Shown in pieces: positions 25,166 to 32,926 of a stretch of 64,000 nt of DNA (the stretch's first letter is position 1; the number at the start of each line of letters is the position of its first letter). The stretch lies in contig DASVUH010000066.1 of NCBI GenBank assembly GCA_036387135.1, positions 1 through 64,000 of the forward strand. Reading direction: 5' to 3'. The stretch comes from JALZCH01 sp036387135 (GTDB lineage: Bacteria > Acidobacteriota > Blastocatellia > Pyrinomonadales > Pyrinomonadaceae). The position numbers and the translations under genes are program-made. The notes below the pieces were generated by a model. That model had not been told where the DNA came from and searched no databases. It saw nothing but the letters and a program-made list of their open reading frames with translations.

Positions 25166-26767
25166 ATGTCGTTAAAACTGACTCAAAGATTAGACCAACG
25201 AATGGTGCTGACGCCGCAATTGCGTCAGCGCATCGAAATGCTGCAAATGACCTCAATCGAGTTGAGCGATTTGATTCAGCAGGAAATGTTGGTCAATCCG
25301 ATTTTGGAGGAAGTTCAGTCGCATGATGAAGTGCGCGAAATCTCCGAAAACATTATAGATCAATACGCCGACGGCAACGCGAGCGACATTCTCCCCGATA
25401 AAATCGAAGATTCGAGAAACGGTTTTGAAGAAATTTTTGAAACTGCGCTCAATCAGTCCAACGGAAACGGACAAATTGAAGGGATAGCCGATTTGCCCGA
25501 ATACAGCGCGGGCGAAGAAACCGTTTCGACAAACAATTTTGATGAAGATTTTTCGGACGAAACCGAACATCGTTCGGATTCTTTTGAAGAAGTGGATTTC
25601 GGGCGCGAGTTCCAGGAATATCTAGACCCGGGCTATCGAACTCAGGAAATCGAATACAAAGAGGACGCTCCGAGCTTTGAGCAGTTTTTGACTCGTTCGG
25701 AAAGCCTCTCGGAACATCTCGAATGGCAGCTTCGCCTCCAGCCTTTGGAAGATCACCTTTTGGAAACGGCGCTGTACGTAATCGGCAACCTCGACAAAGA
25801 CGGCAGACTCTTTGCGTCAAATGAGGAAATTGCGGAGTTTTGCGGATGTACGGTCGAGGCAGCCGAAGAAGCCAGACAAGTTGTGATTCAGCTCGACCCG
25901 GTCGGCTGCGCGGCGCGCGACGTGAAAGAATGTTTGTACGCACAGCTTAAAGCCAGAGGTTTGGAAGACAGTTTCGCGGCGCAGCTAGTCGCCGATCATC
26001 TACACGATTTGCTGCCGCACAAGCTCGGACATCTGGCAAAACAATTGGGCTGCGAAGCGACTGAAATTGCCGAAGAAATCAAAACGATCAAATCGCTCGA
26101 ACCATACCCGGGACGCCAGTACGATTCGGACGACCCTGTTTATATCGCGCCGGAAATTTACATCGAAAAGATCGAAGGCGAATATGTTATTTATTTTGCG
26201 GACGACGGCAGCCCGCGCCTTCGTCTAAGTCACACATATCAGCAAATGCTCGGTAAACAAGACACTTCGAAAGAGGAGCGCGATTTTATCAAAGACAAAA
26301 TGCGCTCGGCGATTGATTTGCTGAGAAACATAGAGCATCGGCGGCAGACGATTTATCGCGTAGTTGAATGCATCGTCGAACGGCAGCGGGAATTTTTGGA
26401 TAAAGGCGTTCAGTTTCTCAGACCGATGATGCTCAAAGACGTTGCGGAAGACATTGGAATGCACCTTTCGACCATTTCCCGCGTCGTCAATCGCAAATAC
26501 GCGCACACGCCGCAGGGCGTTATCGAGTTAAGGCGGTTCTTTAGCGAAGGGATGCTAAACGAAGAAGGCGAAGAGGTTTCAACCAGAATTATTAAGCTCC
26601 GTATCAAGAAAATGATTGAAGATGAAGATACGCACGATCCGATTACGGATGATCAAATAGCAAAAATTCTGGCGAAAGAGGGAATCAAATTATCGCGCCG
26701 AACGGTGGCGAAATACCGCGACCAAATGAATATTCCCGGTTCGCGCGAGCGGAAAACGGTTGTTTAA
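25166..26767 (+). CDS. rpoN: RNA polymerase sigma-54 factor RpoN
   Basis: 533 residues. N-terminal Gln-rich activator-interacting region I (LTQRLDQRMVLTPQLRQRIE, then LQMTSIELSDLIQQEMLVNP), an acidic region II (about 50-165), the core-binding domain, the helix-turn-helix (LKDVAEDIGMHLSTISRVVN) and the C-terminal RpoN box SRRTVAKYRDQMNIP, which reads the -24 element. It directs transcription that depends on AAA+ enhancer-binding proteins; none is encoded in this window. A hairpin with a T-run follows it (26776-26804). Confidence 0.96.
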   Translation: MSLKLTQRLDQRMVLTPQLRQRIEMLQMTSIELSDLIQQEMLVNPILEEVQSHDEVREISENIIDQYADGNASDILPDKIEDSRNGFEEIFETALNQSNGNGQIEGIADLPEYSAGEETVSTNNFDEDFSDETEHRSDSFEEVDFGREFQEYLDPGYRTQEIEYKEDAPSFEQFLTRSESLSEHLEWQLRLQPLEDHLLETALYVIGNLDKDGRLFASNEEIAEFCGCTVEAAEEARQVVIQLDPVGCAARDVKECLYAQLKARGLEDSFAAQLVADHLHDLLPHKLGHLAKQLGCEATEIAEEIKTIKSLEPYPGRQYDSDDPVYIAPEIYIEKIEGEYVIYFADDGSPRLRLSHTYQQMLGKQDTSKEERDFIKDKMRSAIDLLRNIEHRRQTIYRVVECIVERQREFLDKGVQFLRPMMLKDVAEDIGMHLSTISRVVNRKYAHTPQGVIELRRFFSEGMLNEEGEEVSTRIIKLRIKKMIEDEDTHDPITDDQIAKILAKEGIKLSRRTVAKYRDQMNIPGSRERKTVV

Positions 26768-26775
26768 AATTTGCG

Positions 26776-26804
26776 GCTGAAAATTGAAAGATTTTCGGCT
26801 TTTT
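26776..26804 (+). terminator. Terminator/attenuator between rpoN and hpf
   Basis: GCTGAAAAT (26776-26784) pairs with ATTTTCGGC (26791-26799), one G-T pair, 6-base loop, followed by TTTTT (26800-26804). It could let hpf be expressed partly independently of rpoN. Confidence 0.65.
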
Positions 26805-26840
26805 CAGTTTTACTGATTATTGAAACACGGAGGTTTGTGA

Positions 26841-27374
26841 ATGAGAATCGAAGTTACGGGGCGTCACGTCGAGGTGACGCCGGCGATCAGAGCGCATGTT
26901 GAAACGGAGTTAACGAAATTGTCGAATATGTTTCCCGAAGACGCGGCTCACGCCCATTTTGTGGTTAACGTTGAGAAAAACAGGCAGAAAGCCGAAATAG
27001 TTTTAATGATCGGCGAAAGAGCTTTGACGGCGACGACAGCCGATAAGGATTTGTATCTGGCAATCTCCAGAGTCGTTCAAAAAGTTGAAAAACAAGCCCT
27101 CAGATTAAAAGAAAAAAGAGTTGACCGCCGCCACAGCGCGAAGAAAACCGCAGAGGTCGCGCCGACGCCCGACGGAAACATTACGGCGGCTCCCGCGCCT
27201 CCGACAATAGTCGAAGCCGACAATTACGCCGTCAAACCCATGACGGCGGAAGAAGCGGCGATACTTTTGGGGGCGGATACGAATCAGTTTTTGGTTTTCC
27301 GGGACGCCGATAACGAGAGCTTGAGCGTTATTTACAAACGCAGCGACGGCAATTACGGTTTGATTCAGCCTTAA
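26841..27374 (+). CDS. hpf: Ribosome hibernation promoting factor, long form
   Basis: 177 residues from ATG 26841 after a strong GGAGG site. The N-terminal ribosome-binding domain (MRIEVTGRHVEVTPAIRAHV...; FVVNVEKNRQKAEIVLMIG) is followed by a variable linker and a C-terminal dimerisation domain (VKPMTAEEAAILLGADTNQF; VIYKRSDGNYGLIQP). This is the long HPF type that makes 100S ribosome dimers in stationary phase. Its place after rpoN is the same as in proteobacteria, which usually have short forms. It ends 13 bp before rapZ. Confidence 0.94.
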   Translation: MRIEVTGRHVEVTPAIRAHVETELTKLSNMFPEDAAHAHFVVNVEKNRQKAEIVLMIGERALTATTADKDLYLAISRVVQKVEKQALRLKEKRVDRRHSAKKTAEVAPTPDGNITAAPAPPTIVEADNYAVKPMTAEEAAILLGADTNQFLVFRDADNESLSVIYKRSDGNYGLIQP

Positions 27375-27387
27375 TCGTGTTCTTTTT

Positions 27388-28311
27388 ATGAAAAAAAAAG
27401 CGGTTGAAGCGCAAATTCAAACGTCGCTGCCGCACGTCGTTATTATAACGGGATTAAGCGGCTCCGGGATGTCTTCAGCCACCAATGCTTTTGAAGATTT
27501 GGGGTACTTTTGTGTAGATAATCTGCCGGTGACGCTGCTTGAAACGTTTGCGCGTTTTCTTTCCGCCGAGCACGGCGAAAACACAATCGAGCGGGCGGCG
27601 CTGGTCATTGACATACGGGAAGGGAAGCTCCTCGAAGAGTTTCCCTCTCAATTGGAAAATTTAAAAAATCAGGGTTTGAAAACTTTTGTTTTGTTTTTTG
27701 AAGCGTCCGACCGCGTTTTGCAGCGGCGCTTTAGCGAAACACGCAGACCGCATCCCGCGGACGTTGGCGACGGTCTGCAAGCGGCGATCAACGCGGAACG
27801 CGAGCAAATGGAGCGAATCCGACCGCTTGCTGATATGATCGTTGACACTTCCGAACATACGGTTCACAGCCTGCGCCGCTTTCTAATCGAAAGATTCGAT
27901 CCGTCGGCAGCCGGAGAAATGCCGCTCAAAGTTCAGGTCGTCAGTTTCGGGCATAAATACGGCACGCCGCGCGACGTTGATTTAATGTTCGATGTTCGAC
28001 ACTTGCCGAATCCGTATTTTATCCCGGAATTAAAGCGTTTTTCGGGAAGCGACCGCCGCGTAGTTCGATTTTTAAATTCGCAGCCGGAAGTTGACGAAAC
28101 TTTAAAGCGGTTTGTGGATTTGTTAAATTATCTTTTGCCGCTTTACAAACGCGAAGGAAAATCGTATCTGACCATCGGCATCGGCTGCACGGGCGGGCGG
28201 CATCGTTCGGTGATGATGGCGAACGCCGTCGCCAAAGAATTGCGAAAAAAACGTTTTGAAGCCAGCGTGACGCACAGGGACGTGAAAAAAACGAGCAAAC
28301 CGATTGTCTAA
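27388..28311 (+). CDS. rapZ: RapZ/YvcJ-family P-loop protein with Walker A lysine replaced
   Basis: 307 residues. N-terminal P-loop domain and C-terminal RNA-binding-like domain with GIGCTGGRHRSVMMAN, the family hallmark. Downstream of the P-loop, EDLGYFCVDNLPVTLL and VIDIREG are as in the family. Oddly, the Walker A motif reads GLSGSGMSS: residue 28 is Met (ATG at 27469-27471) where family members have the phosphate-binding Lys. In E. coli RapZ guides RNase E to GlmZ and so controls GlcN6P synthesis; in Bacillus YvcJ hydrolyses nucleotides. Nucleotide binding may be weakened or lost here. Confidence 0.93.
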   Translation: MKKKAVEAQIQTSLPHVVIITGLSGSGMSSATNAFEDLGYFCVDNLPVTLLETFARFLSAEHGENTIERAALVIDIREGKLLEEFPSQLENLKNQGLKTFVLFFEASDRVLQRRFSETRRPHPADVGDGLQAAINAEREQMERIRPLADMIVDTSEHTVHSLRRFLIERFDPSAAGEMPLKVQVVSFGHKYGTPRDVDLMFDVRHLPNPYFIPELKRFSGSDRRVVRFLNSQPEVDETLKRFVDLLNYLLPLYKREGKSYLTIGIGCTGGRHRSVMMANAVAKELRKKRFEASVTHRDVKKTSKPIV

Positions 28312-28368
28312 ACCGCAGTTATCCTATCGAGCCTGGGGATTCAAATTTTAAACGAGGAGGCAAATCAA

Positions 28369-28788
28369 ATGAAAAATCGAGTCGGCGGCGTGATTTTGTC
28401 TCACGGGCAAATGGCGAACGAGCTGTTGGCGGCTGCGGAAACGGTTCTCGGCGCGATTGACGGCATCGCAGCCGTTTCAATCGGCTGGCACGACGATGTG
28501 GAAATTGCCCGCGCCGAGCTGGAGCGCGCGATTTCTACGGTCGAGCGGGGAAAAGGCGTTTTGCTTTTGACAGATTTGTTCGGCGGCACGACTACGAATA
28601 TCGCGGCGATGTTTCATACGGCGGGAAAAATCGAAATTTTGACCGGCGTTAATTTGCCGATGGTCGTCAAGCTCGTCCAGCAGGACGAAGCGGCGGATTT
28701 AACGGAAATTGCCAGACAGGTATTGCAAGCCGGGCGCGAGGGAATTTATTTAGCCGGAGAATTGCTCGTTCCTCTGAAAAATAAATAG
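28369..28788 (+). CDS. PTS EIIA component, mannose/EIIA-Man family
   Basis: 139 residues, ATG 28369 after a strong GAGGAGG site. His12 in GGVILSHGQMANEL is the phospho-accepting residue of EIIA-Man-type proteins, and LLTDLFGGTTTNIAAM is the second family motif. No EIIB, EIIC or EIID is nearby. In the comparable proteobacterial locus this position holds ptsN (EIIA-Ntr); many other bacteria carry an EIIA-Man-like protein here with a regulatory role. Regulation rather than sugar uptake is inferred. Confidence 0.88.
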   Translation: MKNRVGGVILSHGQMANELLAAAETVLGAIDGIAAVSIGWHDDVEIARAELERAISTVERGKGVLLLTDLFGGTTTNIAAMFHTAGKIEILTGVNLPMVVKLVQQDEAADLTEIARQVLQAGREGIYLAGELLVPLKNK

Positions 28789-28814
28789 GCTTTCCAAAAT
28801 TATCTTTCTTTAAT

Positions 28815-28856
28815 AAACGGAAAATCTAAAATAACACCCCGTTTGCGCGTTTTTTT
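28815..28856 (+). terminator. Possible weak terminator after the EIIA gene
   Basis: AAACGG (28815-28820) can pair with CCGTTT (28839-28844), followed after GCGCG by a T-run (28850-28856). Short stem, so low confidence. Confidence 0.3.
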
Positions 28857-28915
28857 CTATTGAAGCCGAAATGCTTCAAATGTTTGGGCGTCTCTTCTGG
28901 TAAAGGTGCGTATTT

Positions 28916-30013
28916 ATGAAAGCTTTTAAAATCGTTTATATCTTTGTTTTTTTGACGTTTCTGGCATTTTCTCCGGCGATTTGCCGGGCGCAGGATGAAA
29001 TCGAGAAAATCAGTTTAGACCCGAATAAACAGATTACCAAAGGCAATCATCAAATTCCGTCGCCGAAAGCTCAAAAAAGAAATTTAACTGCCAAAGCAAA
29101 CTCCGAAGAATCTAAAGCCGACTCCGAGCCGGTCGCCGTTTTAAATATTGAAAAAAGTAAGAAAGACGAAACGAGCAGCCAGGTGGCTGCCGAAAACGGC
29201 GAAAACTCTGCGTCCGAATCGGCTGCAAACAAATTGGCTGCCGTGGCTCGCCGAGAGAATTTAAAAGCCAGAATTGCCGCCAAGCCTTTAACGGATGTTT
29301 ACCGCGCCGGCGTCGGAGACATTTTAGACATCCGCCTGCTCAATTCGCCCGGCAAAGATTCGACTCTTTTTACAGTTCTTGACGGCGGTTTGATTGATTA
29401 TCCGCTCGCCGGAGAGCCAATCGCAGTCGCGGGTTTGACGACTGAAGAGATTGCCGAATTATTGAGCGAAAAAATAAAGCTTTACGACGCGCCGGAACTG
29501 ACGGTCGGTGTTAGAGATTACGCGAGCCACAAAGTCGTCGTCGGCGGCGCGGTCGAAAAACCCGGAGTCAAAATAATCCGGCGCGAAGCAGTTCCCCTGT
29601 TTACAGTTTTAGCCGAAGCGGTTCAGATTCCGACAGCGACGCGCGCCGCGATCATTCGTTCAAACAAAGAAACAGTGACAGTCAATCTAAAAGATTTGAA
29701 CGGCGAAATTCTGGTTTACGATGGTGATTTGATCAAAATTCTGAACGAAAATCCGGTCGAAGCCAGCGCCAAACAATTTTATTTTATTGCCGGTCTTGTC
29801 GCCTCACCGGGGCAAAAAGAGTTTCACCCCGGTTTGACAGTTACGCAGGCGATACTGGCTGCGGGCGGAACCATCAAAGCCGACAAAGCAGTCATCCTGC
29901 GGCAAAATGAAAAAGGTTTTTTAGTTTCCACGGAAGTTGATTTAAAGCTCGTCAAAAACGGCAGAATGCAAGACATCAGAATCGAAAACGGCGACCGAAT
30001 CGAGATAAAATAA
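28916..30013 (+). CDS. Polysaccharide export protein (Wza/SLBB type)
   Basis: 365 residues with a signal peptide (YIFVFLTFLAFSPAICRAQ). Residues about 35-115 are a charged, low-complexity linker. The polysaccharide-export domain follows (YRAGVGDILDIRLLNSPGKD; DGGLIDYPLAGEPIAVAGL; LSEKIKLYDAPELTVGVRDY), then SLBB-like repeats (VVVGGAVEKPGVKII; FIAGLVASPGQKEFHPGL). Such proteins form the outer-membrane or periplasmic part of capsule/exopolysaccharide secretion. No lipobox Cys is apparent, unlike Wza. No polymerase or co-polymerase gene is adjacent. Confidence 0.85.
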   Translation: MKAFKIVYIFVFLTFLAFSPAICRAQDEIEKISLDPNKQITKGNHQIPSPKAQKRNLTAKANSEESKADSEPVAVLNIEKSKKDETSSQVAAENGENSASESAANKLAAVARRENLKARIAAKPLTDVYRAGVGDILDIRLLNSPGKDSTLFTVLDGGLIDYPLAGEPIAVAGLTTEEIAELLSEKIKLYDAPELTVGVRDYASHKVVVGGAVEKPGVKIIRREAVPLFTVLAEAVQIPTATRAAIIRSNKETVTVNLKDLNGEILVYDGDLIKILNENPVEASAKQFYFIAGLVASPGQKEFHPGLTVTQAILAAGGTIKADKAVILRQNEKGFLVSTEVDLKLVKNGRMQDIRIENGDRIEIK

Positions 30014-30079
30014 CAGTTATCAGTTATCAGCCATCATTTATTCGGCTTGGTTTGACGGTAGCTGTGTTCAACATTGATT

Positions 30080-30088
30080 TGCTATAAT
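30080..30088 (+). promoter_or_regulatory. rnpB: Extended -10 promoter of rnpB
   Basis: TGCTATAAT (30080-30088), a perfect extended -10 box, ends 17 bp before the predicted 5' end of the RNase P RNA. No good -35 box is visible, as is usual for extended -10 promoters. Confidence 0.6.
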
Positions 30089-30105
30089 AAAACCGATCCT
30101 TGTAC

Positions 30106-30595
30106 GGAGCGGATTCCGGTCGCTGCCGGTAAAAACATTTATCGGGAGAGGAAAGTCCGAACACTGTAGGGCGGCGAGCCAGCTAACGGCTGGGCGTTTT
30201 TGTCCCCAAAAGGGCGAAAACGACGACAAGTGCAACAGAGAACAATCCAGCCGATGGATTAAGGAGTTTCACGAACGCGAAAGCGTAATCTCCGACATCG
30301 GTAATGGGTGAAACGGTGCGGGGAAGACTGTCGTGAACTCAGGTTTTCCCAAAGGTAAGAGCGCACCAGCGCGTTTGGCGACAAGCGCGGCTAGGCAAAC
30401 TCCTCGCAGTGCAAGACCGAATAGAGAAGCGTTATGTAGGGCTGCCCGTCCGAATTCTGACTGCCTTTATGGCAATCAGAGCGCTTCCGGGTAGGTCGCT
30501 CGAATCGTTTGGCGACAAACGAGCTAGATGAATGACCGGCGATCTTTCATCGAGAGGCGAGAGATTGAACAGAATTCGGCTTACGAATCCGCTCC
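30106..30595 (+). ncRNA. rnpB: RNase P RNA (type A)
   Basis: The ends are set by the P1 helix: GGAGCGGATTC (30106-30116) pairs exactly with GAATCCGCTCC (30585-30595). Universal conserved elements are present in order: GAGAGGAAAGTCCGAACAC near 30146, GGTAAGAGCGCACCAGCGCG near 30353, the GGCAAACTCC stretch near 30393, GTAGGTCGCTCGAAT near 30491, AGATGAATGACCGGC near 30526 and ACAGAATTCGGCTTAC near 30570. It is the catalytic RNA for tRNA 5' maturation. About 490 nt is longer than the common type A size, implying extended peripheral helices. A T-rich tract (30611-30626) follows and may end transcription. Confidence 0.95.
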
Positions 30596-30647
30596 GGCGA
30601 GGATCAATCGTTTTTTTTATTTTTTTGGAGGAGAGTTTCTAAACGTA

Positions 30648-30917
30648 ATGGCAAATCGCAAAGGCGTTTTTATAGGCGCATATGTTCCGCTCGAATTAAA
30701 AGAGTCGCTGCAGAGAAGAGCCGCCAGCGAACACCGCACTCTTTCACAGGAAATTACCAGAATTTTAACCGAAGCCGTTCACGGCAAAGGCTTGCCCGCC
30801 GGGAGCATTGACCGCCGGCAAAATAACAGCGCCCCGCGCAGGCGCGCGTCCGATCCGCTTCCGCGCCGGCGCGCAGGCGATCTGGCTTACGTCGAACCCG
30901 ACGAATCGAAAAAGTAA
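30648..30917 (+). CDS. Small ribbon-helix-helix (Arc-like) protein with basic tail
   Basis: 89 residues. The start is fixed by GGAGGAGAG at 30627-30635 before ATG 30648; upstream in-frame ATGs fall inside the RNase P RNA gene and are spurious. Residues about 8-45 (GVFIGAYVPLELKESLQRRA; HRTLSQEITRILTEAV) match the strand-helix-helix of Arc/CopG-type DNA-binding dimers. The C-terminal half is Arg-rich and disordered-looking, with repeated RRxAxDP-like blocks. No antitoxin partner toxin is beside it. It may be a regulator, targets unknown. Confidence 0.7.
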   Translation: MANRKGVFIGAYVPLELKESLQRRAASEHRTLSQEITRILTEAVHGKGLPAGSIDRRQNNSAPRRRASDPLPRRRAGDLAYVEPDESKK

Positions 30918-30950
30918 AAAATCCGTTCAACGGCAAAGTATCTCGAACGA

Positions 30951-31691
30951 GTGAAAATCGGTGTTTTAATTTACGGTTTTTTCGGTCTTTTAATCGGTCT
31001 CGTCATCGGTTTCTGGATCGCCAATTCCGTCAATCGTAATTTTCCCCCGCCCCTCGTAAATCAAAATCCAATTTCTCTTCAACAAACCAAAGCGCCGGAA
31101 AACAGCGGTGAAAAACTGAGTCCGGATGAAATAAAGGCTGCGTTCGCCGCTGCCGAAAACAGAAAAGAAGACGCGGTTTTTCAGAAAAATCTCGGTTTGG
31201 CTTTGTCTCGTTATGCGAAGGTGCAAAGCGATTCGAGTTTTTTGCCCGAGCTGATAACGCTTTTGGAGCGGGCAAACCGGCTTTCAAACGAAAAAGATAC
31301 CGATATTTTGACGACTCTCGGTGATGTTTATTTTATCCAAGCGCGGGAAAAATCCGAGGCAGGTCTTTATGAAAAAGCAAGGAGTCTTTATCAAAGCGCA
31401 GTCAGGTTAAGACCCGATAACGCAGATATAAAAAGGGCATACGCTTCCACTTTCCTTTTTTCAAAACCCGCTAAACCCGAAGCGGCAATTACCGAATTAA
31501 ATTCGATATTAAAACAAAACCCAAGCGACGAAGACGCTTTGCAATTATTGGTTTTAGCTTTGATTCAAACCAATAAAGTTGAAATTGCCGGACAAAAATT
31601 GTCCGAATTAAAAAAAATCAATCCAGACAACCCGGCAGTTCCAGATTTGGAAGCGCAATTAACTCAAAATAAAATAAATCTTAATCGGTAA
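30951..31691 (+). CDS. Membrane-anchored TPR protein
   Basis: 246 residues from GTG 30951. One N-terminal membrane helix (IYGFFGLLIGLVIGFWIANS), then a Pro-rich linker and a helical region with tetratricopeptide features: LGDVYFIQAREKSEAGLYEK, YQSAVRLRPDNADIKRAYAS, NSILKQNPSDEDALQLLVLA and LKKINPDNPAVPDLEAQL. TPR proteins scaffold complexes; the partner is unknown. It lies 33 bp after the RHH gene and convergent to prepilin peptidase. Confidence 0.75.
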   Translation: MKIGVLIYGFFGLLIGLVIGFWIANSVNRNFPPPLVNQNPISLQQTKAPENSGEKLSPDEIKAAFAAAENRKEDAVFQKNLGLALSRYAKVQSDSSFLPELITLLERANRLSNEKDTDILTTLGDVYFIQAREKSEAGLYEKARSLYQSAVRLRPDNADIKRAYASTFLFSKPAKPEAAITELNSILKQNPSDEDALQLLVLALIQTNKVEIAGQKLSELKKINPDNPAVPDLEAQLTQNKINLNR

Positions 31692-31708
31692 TAAATTGAT
31701 AAAAACCG

Positions 31709-31733
31709 CAAATGCAATCAGATATTGCATTTG
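31709..31733. terminator. Hairpin between the convergent TPR and pilD genes
   Basis: Perfect 10-bp stem CAAATGCAAT (31709-31718)/ATTGCATTTG (31724-31733) with a 5-base loop CAGAT, 17 bp past the TPR gene stop. No T-run follows, so it may act on either strand as a weak terminator or mRNA end. Confidence 0.45.
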
Positions 31734-31843
31734 TTCGGAGCAAAATCGCCGAATGAAAGAACCGGATAATTAATTTCGAGATTGGGTCTGATAACGAAGG
31801 TTTTGTTGATGCGCAAATATTCTTGAGCCTTGATTTCGGTCTC
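31718..31843 (-). pseudogene. Possible short gene remnant downstream of pilD
   Basis: A 41-codon open run on the minus strand, ending in TGA at 31720-31718 and preceded by TAA, reads like a natural protein C-terminus (INKTFVIRPNLEINYPVLSF). It has no ATG and only an internal TTG. It could be the leftover end of a lost gene. The evidence is protein-like composition only. Confidence 0.25.
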
Positions 31844-31876
31844 TTACTGGAAACTCTTCGCTTTTTCTTTAAAAAT

Positions 31877-32770
31877 TTAATTTGCCGGGATAAAATTCGA
31901 GACATACCAATTGATTAGGGCATTTCCGAAAAAGAGCGCAACGATTGAGCCGATGCCGAGAAAAATCCCGAACGGAATCTGGGTTTGCAAATCGCGCTCG
32001 CGGCGTGAATAAATGAATAAAATGCCGGATAATGCGCCGGTAAATGCCGCCAGAAAAAGCGTTAAAAGCGTCAGACGCCAACCGAGAAAAGCTCCCACCC
32101 AGAGCATCATTTTGACATCGCCCAATCCCATCGCATCAACGCCCCGCAGGCGTTTCCAAAGCCATCCGAGCAGCCATAAAAAACCGCCTCCAGCCGCAGC
32201 GCCCAGAATTGCTCCCAAAATCGAGGAGGCGGCGAGCGGAATTTGCAGATTCGAGAGCGGTGAGTGCTGTAAATCATCAAAAACCGCTGCGCCGGTTATC
32301 AGAGGCAGCCCGATTCTGGCTGCGAATGCGATAAAAATCCCCGGATAATTAATCGCGTCGGGCAGAATCATATGTTCCGAGTCGATAAAAATGAGAGCGA
32401 CAATGGCGGCGACAAACGTCAATTCAAGCGGCAAAAGCAAGCTCAAGCCGGCATGTCTGAAACATGAAACGAAGAGCAGCGCGGTCAGCAATTCAACGAG
32501 CGGATAGCGAAATGAAATCGGAAGGCGGCAGTTTCGGCAGCGACCGCGCAGCACGAGCCAGCTCAAAATCGGAATGTTATCGTAAGGTTTGATCGGCGTT
32601 TGACAGGACGGGCAAGCCGAATTAGGAAAAACGATTGATTCCTCGCGCGGCAGACGATGAATCAAAACGTTAAGAAAACTGCCGATCACGGCGCCGAAAA
32701 TGAAAAAGAGAAGATCAAAAAAGAAAGCAGGGAAGTCCATCGGATTTAAGTTTTGAGCGTCAATTAGCAT
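31877..32770 (-). CDS. pilD: Prepilin peptidase (type IV leader peptidase, A24)
   Basis: About 297 residues from ATG 32770; ATG 32740 (MDFPAFFFD) is equally possible. The frame runs further upstream, but that part is Cys/Phe-rich and unlike the family. N-terminal zinc-type domain with paired CxxC (CPSCQTPI and RGRCRNCRLPIS). Aspartate protease motifs: FIDSEH for the first Asp and AMGLGDVKMML (GxGD) for the second. Multiple membrane helices. It cleaves and N-methylates type IV prepilins and pseudopilins. No pilus genes are adjacent. Confidence 0.92.
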   Translation of the reverse strand: MLIDAQNLNPMDFPAFFFDLLFFIFGAVIGSFLNVLIHRLPREESIVFPNSACPSCQTPIKPYDNIPILSWLVLRGRCRNCRLPISFRYPLVELLTALLFVSCFRHAGLSLLLPLELTFVAAIVALIFIDSEHMILPDAINYPGIFIAFAARIGLPLITGAAVFDDLQHSPLSNLQIPLAASSILGAILGAAAGGGFLWLLGWLWKRLRGVDAMGLGDVKMMLWVGAFLGWRLTLLTLFLAAFTGALSGILFIYSRRERDLQTQIPFGIFLGIGSIVALFFGNALINWYVSNFIPAN

Positions 32771-32926
32771 TGTACAAAAGAAAGAAATCGGAAACGGAAA
32801 TTGGCAGGAATCGAAGAAGCCGTAAAAAAAACAATCAGCGCCTTTGAAGCGACGCTGAAAACATCTTACACGGTTTTGGCAAAACAAAAAAGATGCAGTT
32901 TAAAAAAGCTCTTGAGAAAGGCTCCT

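Noticed and set aside
30528..30647. In-frame ATG inside the RNase P RNA as start of the RHH protein
   Set aside because: This ATG lies in the conserved AGATGAATGA element of rnpB, and a strong GGAGGAGAG site marks ATG 30648.
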